64,000 bases of DNA from positions 1 through 64,000 of the forward strand of contig CAYWMD010000008.1 in assembly GCA_964458575.1 (NCBI GenBank), read 5' to 3'. The position numbers and the translations under genes are program-made. The stretch comes from CAYWMD01 sp964458575. Lineage in GTDB: Bacteria > Verrucomicrobiota > Verrucomicrobiia > Limisphaerales > JADLHS01. Positions within the stretch are counted from its first letter, which is position 1. Each line of letters begins with the position of its first letter. Below the pieces are notes generated by a model that had not been told where the DNA came from, did no database searches, and worked only from the letters and a program-made list of their open reading frames with translations. Positions 53,182 to 60,804 of this stretch are shown here, piece after piece.

Positions 53182-54174
53182 ATGGACTGGCTTGAAGTGG
53201 AGGCCAAACTGAAGGAGCGCGCGTTGGAAGTCGCGCAACACCTGCTGCCCAACGGCAGGCGCGAGGGCGGTGAGTGGGTGTGCGGCAATCTCGACGGGCA
53301 GCCTGGCCGCTCGCTTAAGGTGAACGTGACCACTAAGCCCGGCGTGTGGTGCGACTTTGCGGACAGCGGCAAGAGTGGCAAGACCTTCATGTCGCTCTGG
53401 TGCAGTGTGCGTGCGAAACCGTTCCGCGACTGTATCTGGGAAGCGAAGGATTTTCTCGGCATCCGGGACGGCTTTCATAATTCCAAGGTGTCGAACTATC
53501 CCGCGCCGCCCGTCAAGCCCGACGAAAGCGCATGGCGCAAGGTTTCCGACACCTGGACCAAGTGTTCGCCGCTCGTCGAGGGCGGGCCGGTTTGGAAATA
53601 CCTGGTGGACCAGCGCCGGCTCGATTCGCAGGCCATTGCCGCCTACGACATCCGCGAAACCATCAGCTTCAGCGAGTGGGTGATGGTGTTTCCCTACTGG
53701 CCCGCGCCTTCCGATGATCTGGCCACGGTGGAAATCACCCCGCCCATTCCCGCATGGCTTAAGTTTGAAAAGCTCGCCCGCGTGGACGGCAGGAAGAAGG
53801 AATGGACCAGCCCGCAACCGGAGAAAAGCCTCTTCGGCGTGCAGTTGTCGAAGCATCCGGCATTTCGGACCTGCCGCGACGTGCTGATTTGCGAAGGAGA
53901 GAAGGACGCAGTGACGTGGGCCAGCTACGGTTGCGCCGCCTGGGGGATTTTGCCGGTGAGCGTGCCGTTCGGCGCGAAATGGAAGGGGCAAAACAAGAAT
54001 CTGCCCAGCCCCAACCGCGAATGGCTGGATCGCAACTGGGATTGGTTGCAGAGCTTCGAGACGGTCTATGTGGCGATGGACAGCGACGAGGCGGGCCAGC
54101 GCGCGGCGGCAGACATCATCACCGAGATCGGGCCACGGCGCTGCCGATTGGTGGAACTCCCGGAGAAACCATGA
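53182..54174 (+). CDS. TOPRIM-type DNA primase
   Basis: The 330-residue protein has an N-terminal domain that ends in TKPGVWCDFADSGKSGKTF, as in phage primases. A TOPRIM core then follows: VLICEGEKDAVTWASYG with the catalytic Glu, and VYVAMDSDEAGQRAA with the Asp pair. It would make primers for replication of the element. AAAGGAGG lies about 11 bases upstream of the ATG. The stop overlaps the next gene (ATGA), so the primase and helicase are separate but coupled, like a split T7 gp4 or Twinkle. Confidence 0.8.
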   Translation: MDWLEVEAKLKERALEVAQHLLPNGRREGGEWVCGNLDGQPGRSLKVNVTTKPGVWCDFADSGKSGKTFMSLWCSVRAKPFRDCIWEAKDFLGIRDGFHNSKVSNYPAPPVKPDESAWRKVSDTWTKCSPLVEGGPVWKYLVDQRRLDSQAIAAYDIRETISFSEWVMVFPYWPAPSDDLATVEITPPIPAWLKFEKLARVDGRKKEWTSPQPEKSLFGVQLSKHPAFRTCRDVLICEGEKDAVTWASYGCAAWGILPVSVPFGAKWKGQNKNLPSPNREWLDRNWDWLQSFETVYVAMDSDEAGQRAAADIITEIGPRRCRLVELPEKP

Positions 54175-55298
54175 AATTCAAGGACTGCAATGATTGCCTG
54201 ATGGCCGATGTGAGCGCCGAAGCGATGCAGGTGTGTGTGGCCGGGGCGCGTGATTTCGCCCCGGACAAGGTGAAGAACGCCGGTGAGTTCGAGGCGGAAC
54301 TGATTGACGAATGGCTGAACAAGCATCTCGATACCGGACTGCTGCTGCCATTGGATTTCCCGGATTTCAGCATCCGACCCGCCGAACTCACCATCTGGAC
54401 GGGCATCGAAAAGAGCGGCAAGACCACGCTGCTTGGCTTTTGCCTGATGGGGCTGATGGCCCAGGGCGAACGCGCGATGGTGTGCAGCTTTGAAACCAAG
54501 GCCCGCAAGACGCTCAAGAAATTCAGCCGACAGGCCAGCGGCGTCCTGCTCTACGACCGCAAGATCGTGGAGCAATGTCCGAGCGAGGAGGAGCTGCGCC
54601 ACTACCGCGCCAGCGCGACGGAAAAGATCAAGGAAACCTCACGCTGGCTGGCCAACAATCTCTGGCTCTACGATCACACCGGCATCGCGCAATGGCGGAC
54701 GCTGATTGACGACATTCGGTGGGCGCGCCGCCGGCACGGCATCACCCAGTTCGTGATTGATAACTTCATGCGCCTGGGTTTCGTGAAGGATGATTACGTG
54801 CAACAGGCCGAGTGCATCACCGCCCTTAGCGCCCTGGCGATGGAGTTGGAGGTTCACATTCATCTGGTCGTCCACCAGAACAAGAGCGAGGGGCACAAGG
54901 GGCAGGCTGGGGGCAAGCGCAGCGTGAGCGGCGCGTTCGAGATCATCGCCAACGCGCACAACATCGTGGAAGTGCAGCGGGACGTGAACAAGGGCGAGAA
55001 AGTGAGCGAGGTTTTCCAGGACCATAAGATCGGGCGGATCAACGACGAGGAAATGGCCCAGCGGTTGAAAGCACTGAACGAAGTGCCAGACGGGAAATTC
55101 ATCCTGCACGCGCAACGCGAAGGCGAACAACAGAACGCCAGCAAGTATCTGTGGTTTCTGTGGGAGCCCCAGCAATACGTCAGTCATCCCAAGGGCCACA
55201 CCGACCACAAGCCGTTACGATTTGTGGATGTGGCCGCCGAGGCGGACCGGCAGGCAGCCGACCGCGAACTACCCACCAGCGAGGAAATGGGTTTGTGA
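54171..55298 (+). CDS. DnaB/Twinkle-like replicative helicase
   Basis: This RecA-like ATPase of 375 residues has a Walker A variant WTGIEKSGKTTLLGF, ERAMVCSFETKARKTLKKF (the H1a-like Glu) and a Walker B segment GITQFVIDNFMRLGF. The H4/arginine region HQNKSEGHKGQAG is followed by a final segment. It unwinds DNA at the replication fork. The start at 54,171 overlaps the primase stop. A longer frame from 53,802 is only out-of-frame primase DNA and is rejected. Repeat B begins about 70 bases after its stop. Confidence 0.8.
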   Translation: MKFKDCNDCLMADVSAEAMQVCVAGARDFAPDKVKNAGEFEAELIDEWLNKHLDTGLLLPLDFPDFSIRPAELTIWTGIEKSGKTTLLGFCLMGLMAQGERAMVCSFETKARKTLKKFSRQASGVLLYDRKIVEQCPSEEELRHYRASATEKIKETSRWLANNLWLYDHTGIAQWRTLIDDIRWARRRHGITQFVIDNFMRLGFVKDDYVQQAECITALSALAMELEVHIHLVVHQNKSEGHKGQAGGKRSVSGAFEIIANAHNIVEVQRDVNKGEKVSEVFQDHKIGRINDEEMAQRLKALNEVPDGKFILHAQREGEQQNASKYLWFLWEPQQYVSHPKGHTDHKPLRFVDVAAEADRQAADRELPTSEEMGL

Positions 55299-55369
55299 AA
55301 AGCTGGCAGCGCGGAGTGGCAGCGACGGCAGGTGCAGGAAGAACGATGGATGGCGATAGACGGTCAGAA

Positions 55370-55453
55370 GGGGGCGGGGGGGTGCGAGTTTCGGGGTGAG
55401 GTGAGTTGACCCGATGGGTTGAGTCGAGCGCGAAATGTATACAAAAGGGGCCA
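55370..55453 (+). repeat. Direct repeat B: G-tract plus conserved core
   Basis: This repeats the design of repeat A: a G-run (55,371-55,382), TGCG, 26 bases, then the core (55,413-55,453). It includes a possible promoter-like TATACA within the core. It lies after the helicase gene and just before the 3-prime end of the minus-strand UDG-like gene, so together with A it bounds the replication module. Confidence 0.6.
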
Positions 55454-55462
55454 TCCCTCTGG

Positions 55463-56197
55463 CTAAATCAACCGCTGCCGCAGTTCGTCACGATGCACAT
55501 GGAGATTTTTCACAACGCGGCAAGTGATGCACTTCTCATCTGGCGTGTCGGCCTCGTGGATGACCAAGACCCTCCGAGATTCTTCGTGCCATAACTCCCA
55601 GAACGCCCCGTGCTTAATCACCTTGAAACCGTGACGCGGAGCGAACTCGCAGAGGAAACCAAGCAATGGCATGGGCACCAGGTTTTCGCCGATGATCGGT
55701 CCCATGGTAAGCAGCACGCGTAGCTTCGGGCACAACGGCAACAGTTTGAAAAGCCACTGAACATCGCGCTCCGCCATTTTGCGAAACTCCGGCCGGTCGG
55801 TGTTCGGATTGGTGAGCATCGCCTTGGTGGGACGGTATGAAACGTCAAAGTGCGCGGCAGTTCCTCCCTTATAGCTGCAATCGAGCAAAGCCAGGCCGAT
55901 GGTCCACGGATCAAACCAATCATCGGCGGCGAAGTCGTGATTGAAGTAAGTTTTGAGACGATTTTTCCAAGCACCGCGATTTGCCTTTGTGACTCTGGGC
56001 CAGCGGCGGAAAGACTTGAATTCCTCAGAAGACGGATTTGCGCCGATTGTTGCGACGCGCGCCGTAGCAGGATTTCCGAAAAATGGAATGGGCCAATACG
56101 CACTGCGAACGATATTCTTTGAAAAACTGTCCAGACTGCTCTGCCAGTCATCATAAACCTCGTTGAGGTAGTTCGAGATTGTCAGGTTTCCGTTCAT
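55463..56197 (-). CDS. Uracil-DNA-glycosylase-superfamily-like protein (tentative)
   Basis: The 244-residue protein (ATG at 56,197; 56,212 or 56,218 is also possible) has PFFGNPATARVATIGANPSS near the start. It resembles motif 1 of the uracil-DNA-glycosylase fold (GNP...IGxNPS). HFDVSYRPTKAMLTNPN and CPKLRVLLTMGPIIGEN follow. It is not a normal Ung, and the catalytic details are uncertain. Such proteins sometimes occur in defence or mobile islands. It is divergent from the helicase operon, with about 290 bases between starts. Confidence 0.4.
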   Translation of the reverse strand: MNGNLTISNYLNEVYDDWQSSLDSFSKNIVRSAYWPIPFFGNPATARVATIGANPSSEEFKSFRRWPRVTKANRGAWKNRLKTYFNHDFAADDWFDPWTIGLALLDCSYKGGTAAHFDVSYRPTKAMLTNPNTDRPEFRKMAERDVQWLFKLLPLCPKLRVLLTMGPIIGENLVPMPLLGFLCEFAPRHGFKVIKHGAFWELWHEESRRVLVIHEADTPDEKCITCRVVKNLHVHRDELRQRLI

Positions 56198-56488
56198 TTC
56201 ACGCGCTCGCATTGTCATTCAGCCAAACACATGCCTGCCACAGGTCCGATGCTGACCTCGCGCGGCATTCAAATTGTGGAGGGCGCACAAAGCAAATACC
56301 ACAAAGGATTGTCCATAGGCGATTGTCTTGTTACGCTCAAAGCACGACGTGGGATTGGCGATGGAACTCAACCTGTACATTGGCGAACGAATTCAGATTC
56401 CGGGATGCCGCAACACTTCGGCCGCTCTCGAATCTGTTCGCCGTTTGAGTTGCAACTATCTCCCTCGTGCTATCGGAAAGGGAAGCGG
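56198..56488. other. Intergenic region before the helicase operon
   Basis: This interval of about 290 bases between divergent genes shows no convincing coding potential and no clear promoter consensus. The frame of the following helicase extends back to 56,231, but the family start at 56,489 makes this part likely non-coding regulatory DNA. GGAAAGGGAAGCGG just before 56,489 provides the ribosome site. Confidence 0.5.
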
Positions 56489-59400
56489 ATGAGTCCATCC
56501 GGTCAATTGGACACTCCACCGGTTTCGCAGAAGAACCATCACCCCCCAATCCAAGGGCAGGTCGTTCGCGTGCGCACGCGAACCTACCTTGTCGAGTCCA
56601 CCCAATCATCTTCGGGCAAAGGCACGTTCGTCCGCATGGCCTGTCTCGACGACGACGCCCAAGGCCAGCCGCTGGAAGTCGTTTGGGAACTCGAACTCGA
56701 TGCGGAAATTCTCGACAGTGAGGCGTGGGCGTCCATTGGCAAACGCGGCTTCGACGAAGCGCGCCACTTCAGCGCCTACATACACACGCTGCGTTGGAAT
56801 TGTGTCACCGCCACCGATCCGAAAATCTTTCAAGCCCCGTTCCGTGCTGGCATTCGCATCGACGCCTACCAACTTGAGCCGCTCCGTAAAGCCCTGTTGC
56901 TGCCGCGCGTAAATCTCTTCATCGCCGACGATGTTGGCCTTGGCAAAACCATCGAGGCCGCGCTGATCGCCAGCGAACTTCTCTTGCGCCGCCGCGTCCG
57001 CGAAATCGTCGTGGCTTGTCCGCCTTCGATGCTCGCGCAGTGGAAAGACGAACTTGAAGTCCGCTTCGGTCTCAACTTTGAAATTCTCGACCGCGCCTAC
57101 ATTGACCGCGTCCGCCAGGAACGCGGTTACGGCGTGAATCCGTGGACAACCTTTCCGCGCTTCCTCATTTCGCACAAGCTGCTGATTGACGAAACCTACA
57201 CCGCACCACTTCGCGACTGGCTCGACAATTTCCGCCCCGGCTCACTGCTGATTCTTGACGAAGCACACCACGCCGCGCCGTCCAGTGGCGCGAAATACGC
57301 CATTGATTCCCGCATCACTCGCGCGATTCGCGACCTCGCCCCGCGCTTTGAGCATCGCCTTTTTCTTTCCGCAACACCGCACAACGGCCATTCCAACAGT
57401 TTCAGCGCGTTGCTGGAATTGCTCGACCCGCAACGCTTCACGCGTGGCGTCAAAGTGCTCAAGGGCACTTTGAACGATGTCATGGTCCGCCGGCTCAAGG
57501 AAGATTTGCGTAAACTCGTTGGCGGATTTGCCGAACGCAAACCCGTGCAGGTGGACATCACCGGACTTTCGCTTGATGCACCCGAGCTAAAACTTTCCAA
57601 GCTGCTCGACGAATACCGCCAGGTCCGCCAACTCCGCCTTGCCGGCGCGTCCAAGCGCAAGCAGGCCGAAGCTTCCTTGCTCGTGTCGCATCTGCAACAG
57701 CGTCTCCTTTCGTCCGTCGAAGCGTTTGCGCGCACGCTCGCAGTGCATCGGCGCACGATGGAAAAGATTTGGGCCGCCGCCGCTTCCGCCACGCCGCCGT
57801 CTCAGCCGACCTCCCTACTGGATTTGCTCGCCGACAAAGTGGACAGTGACGACGACCGCTCGCAATTGTCCGAGGCAGAACAGGAGGCAATGCTTGCCCA
57901 GGAAGTCGAGAACGCCACCGCCGCGACCGCTGGCGTAACCACCAGTGCCAATATCGCCCGCGAAAAGGCACTGCTCGCCGAAATGGAAAAGGTCGCGGAC
58001 CAAGGGCGCGGCCAGCCCGACGCGCGCATCCGCTACCTCATTGACTGGATTCGACAGCGCATGTGCCCCGGCGGGAAGTGGAACGATTTGCGTCTCCTCA
58101 TTTTCACCGAATACGACGACACCAGACGCTACCTCGTCGAAATGCTTCGCACGGCCATTGCCGACAGCGACCTCGCCGAACATCGCATCGAGGTTTATCA
58201 CGGCCCGACGCCGCCCGACAAACGCGAGGCCATCAAACGAGCCTTCAATCTCCCACCGCACGAACATCCTCTGCGTATCCTCGTCGCCACGGATGCCGCG
58301 CGCGAAGGCATCAACCTCCAGGCGCATTGCCACAATCTTTTCCATTTTGATGTGCCGTGGAATCCCAGCCGGCTGGAGCAACGCAACGGGCGCATTGACC
58401 GCAAGCTCCAGCCGTCGCCCGAAGTGTTCTGCCATTACTTCGTTTACGCGCAGCGCCCCGAAGACCGCGTGTTGCGGGCGCTCGTGCGCAAAACCGAAAC
58501 CATCCGCAAAGAACTCGGCAGCCTTGCCGCCGTGCTGGAAGAACGCCTCTCCACCACCATCCGCACCGGCATCCGCCACGACGAGGCCGACAAGCTCGCC
58601 GCTGAAATCGAAGCCGCCGATCTCGACAAGGAGAAGCGCGCGACCGCCGATGAAGAACTCGAAACTTCCCGCGAGCGCCAGAAGTTGCAGGAGCAGATTG
58701 ACGTTCTCCGCAACCGCATCAATGACGCTTCCAAGTGGATTGGCCTCGACCAGGATCAACTTCGCGATGCGCTTTCCTGTTCGCTTGAGTTGCTCGGTGC
58801 TGAACCGTTGAAGCAAACACCCGCCCCGGCGAATTCTCCCACTCGCTTTGTTTTCCCCAACCTCGATGTTCGCCACGGCGCTGACCCGACGTGGTCCGTC
58901 ACGCTGGACACGCTGCGAGCCGCGCCGGAGGAAGGCCCGCGCAATTTCCAATGGCGCACGGAATCGCCCATTCGCCCCGTCGTCTTCAACGCACCGGAAG
59001 GAATTGACGACGACATTGTGCAACTGCACTTGCAACACCGCGTCGTCCAACGCCTGCTCGGTCGCTTCCTCTCGCAAGGCTTCGTTCATCACGACCTTTC
59101 GCGCGCCTGCCTTGCGCACACGTCCGACGCGATCCCGCGCGTCGTTTTGCTCGGTCGCTTGTCGCTCTACGGCGCTGGCGCGGTGCGGCTGCACGAGGAA
59201 ATCCTCTCTGTCACCGCCCGGTGGATGGAACTTTCTTCGCGGCGCGGTGCGCTCACGCCCTATGCACGCGAAGCCGAGGCCAAGACCCTCGAACTGCTCG
59301 AAGCCGGCTTGCGTCCTGGCGTGCATCCGAATGTTCCCGAAACTGTCGCTGGACGCTTGAAATCCTCCTTCGGCCGCGACATCGAAGAATTGCTGCCGCA

Positions 59401-59734
59401 CCTCGAACAGCGTGGACAGGAGGCGAAGGCCGATGCCGAATCCAAACTCAAAAAGCGCGGCGACGACGAAGCCGAATCCATTCGCCGCGTGCTCGACGAT
59501 CAGAAGCGCCGCGTTTTGAATGAACTTGGTCGCTACGACCAGACGCAATTACTCCTGAGCCTCGATCTGGAAAAGCGGCAGCTCGAATCCAACCGCCGCT
59601 ATTGGGACAAGTGGCTCGCCAACGTCGAAGGCGACTTGCAGCGCGAGCCGGAACGTGTGCGGAAATTCTACGAAGTCGCTTCATTTCGTATTGAACCCGT
59701 CGGCTTGGCCTATCTTTGGCCTGTCTCCGGTTGA
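56489..59734 (+). CDS. SNF2-family helicase of the DrmD type
   Basis: This is a large (1081 residue) superfamily 2 helicase. The N-terminus QGQVVRVRTRTYLVES resembles DrmD, the SNF2-like helicase of type 1 DISARM systems. The helicase core is complete: DDVGLGKTIEAALIASELLL (Walker A), ILDEAHHAAPSSG (DEAH), LFLSATPHNGHSNS. In the second lobe come FTEYDDTRRYLVEML, ATDAAREGINLQAHC and SRLEQRNGRIDRKL. A long C-terminal helical part follows. Other DISARM genes (drmA, drmB, drmC, a methyltransferase) are absent here. The next gene begins 5 bases after its stop. Confidence 0.8.
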   Translation: MSPSGQLDTPPVSQKNHHPPIQGQVVRVRTRTYLVESTQSSSGKGTFVRMACLDDDAQGQPLEVVWELELDAEILDSEAWASIGKRGFDEARHFSAYIHTLRWNCVTATDPKIFQAPFRAGIRIDAYQLEPLRKALLLPRVNLFIADDVGLGKTIEAALIASELLLRRRVREIVVACPPSMLAQWKDELEVRFGLNFEILDRAYIDRVRQERGYGVNPWTTFPRFLISHKLLIDETYTAPLRDWLDNFRPGSLLILDEAHHAAPSSGAKYAIDSRITRAIRDLAPRFEHRLFLSATPHNGHSNSFSALLELLDPQRFTRGVKVLKGTLNDVMVRRLKEDLRKLVGGFAERKPVQVDITGLSLDAPELKLSKLLDEYRQVRQLRLAGASKRKQAEASLLVSHLQQRLLSSVEAFARTLAVHRRTMEKIWAAAASATPPSQPTSLLDLLADKVDSDDDRSQLSEAEQEAMLAQEVENATAATAGVTTSANIAREKALLAEMEKVADQGRGQPDARIRYLIDWIRQRMCPGGKWNDLRLLIFTEYDDTRRYLVEMLRTAIADSDLAEHRIEVYHGPTPPDKREAIKRAFNLPPHEHPLRILVATDAAREGINLQAHCHNLFHFDVPWNPSRLEQRNGRIDRKLQPSPEVFCHYFVYAQRPEDRVLRALVRKTETIRKELGSLAAVLEERLSTTIRTGIRHDEADKLAAEIEAADLDKEKRATADEELETSRERQKLQEQIDVLRNRINDASKWIGLDQDQLRDALSCSLELLGAEPLKQTPAPANSPTRFVFPNLDVRHGADPTWSVTLDTLRAAPEEGPRNFQWRTESPIRPVVFNAPEGIDDDIVQLHLQHRVVQRLLGRFLSQGFVHHDLSRACLAHTSDAIPRVVLLGRLSLYGAGAVRLHEEILSVTARWMELSSRRGALTPYAREAEAKTLELLEAGLRPGVHPNVPETVAGRLKSSFGRDIEELLPHLEQRGQEAKADAESKLKKRGDDEAESIRRVLDDQKRRVLNELGRYDQTQLLLSLDLEKRQLESNRRYWDKWLANVEGDLQREPERVRKFYEVASFRIEPVGLAYLWPVSG

Positions 59735-59739
59735 TTGAT

Positions 59740-60804
59740 ATGAGCCTGCCGCGCCTTGATCACGCCACGCATATTGCGGACCAGTTAAATAACTTGGCCG
59801 CAGTGGTGAAGACTCGTTCTCGCGCCAGTCTGACAGATGCCAATCGTATTCTGGAAACGATTTCGGCTCAATTCTTCAACGCTCTCTTTGGATGGGAGTT
59901 GGTCAACCTGAATACCGACAATGTGAACTATCCCGCAGCCGACCTCGGTGATCGCGGGCGTCGCATCGCTATCCAAGTTACCAACGAAGGCGGTTCTGAT
60001 AAGATCAAGCGCACCGCTGACAAAGCCGTCGCCCACGAACTCAACATAGATTTTGACCGCCTCGTCGTCTTCTTCCTCCTGCCGAGGAAGCCCGGCTTAC
60101 CGAAGAACTTTACCCAGCCAACCGGCGGCCCCATGATCGAGACTTGGGACATCGCTGATCTGTTGAAGCAACTGCAAGACCTGCCCGACCTCAAGGCCCT
60201 TGCCCGTGCTGTCAAGGTGTTGGATGAAGAGATGGGCCGGGCTCAATTACCCGAGGGCGTCGAAATCCTCCGGCCTCGTCTGCGAATTCAGAGAGGAATC
60301 CAGATCGAGCTTCTTCACAACAATCCCCCTGAGTTGACCCTGTTAACTTGGGATCTGCCGCCGATGAGCAGTAGATTTGGCGCTCGATCCGCCCAGTACT
60401 GCCCGACTTGGAAGAAAATTCACACCCACTCAGAACGAGTGTACTACGCTTTTCGGCTCGCGCATATCAGCATGGTCCTCTGTCATGAACGGCAAGATCG
60501 GAACGGCGGAGAAACTGTTACACCTTTTGTGGAGAACGCCGTGTCGAAATTTCGAGCGTTCACCAACGAAATCCAGAGTTACCCCAAAAATGTATCAAAG
60601 GCTGAACACTTGGTGGCGCTTCAAAACGCAGAAAGAGGATTTTCGGCGTTGTTTTGGCTCCTAGCCAACTCGAAGCCTGGAACAGACGAGTTCATGCAGG
60701 CTGTTCAATTCGTGGAGCGACTGTGCTCATGGTGCTTCGAGACCTTGAGCCGAGCTGACAGGGTCCTCGAAAATTATTTTGAAACACGCAAAGGGATCGT
60801 ATGA
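59740..60804 (+). CDS. SMEK-domain protein
   Basis: The 354-residue protein starts SLPRLDHATHIADQLNNLAA and contains a SMEK-like N-terminal domain of about 140 residues: ILETISAQFFNALFGWELVN, then LNTDNVNYPAADLGDRGRRI and AIQVTNEGGSDKIKRT. This has the feel of a restriction-endonuclease-like core (Asp... QVT), but whether it cuts DNA is unknown. SMEK domains have been noted in predicted biological-conflict systems. The C-terminal half is helical and unassigned. It sits 5 bases after the helicase and overlaps the next gene by ATGA, which strongly suggests a shared job. An upstream start at 59,716 is rejected because it overlaps the helicase end. Confidence 0.65.
   Translation: MSLPRLDHATHIADQLNNLAAVVKTRSRASLTDANRILETISAQFFNALFGWELVNLNTDNVNYPAADLGDRGRRIAIQVTNEGGSDKIKRTADKAVAHELNIDFDRLVVFFLLPRKPGLPKNFTQPTGGPMIETWDIADLLKQLQDLPDLKALARAVKVLDEEMGRAQLPEGVEILRPRLRIQRGIQIELLHNNPPELTLLTWDLPPMSSRFGARSAQYCPTWKKIHTHSERVYYAFRLAHISMVLCHERQDRNGGETVTPFVENAVSKFRAFTNEIQSYPKNVSKAEHLVALQNAERGFSALFWLLANSKPGTDEFMQAVQFVERLCSWCFETLSRADRVLENYFETRKGIV

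Noticed and set aside
53802..54170. An early start for the DnaB-like helicase
   Set aside because: It is the primase gene read out of frame; the coupled ATG at 54,171 fits.
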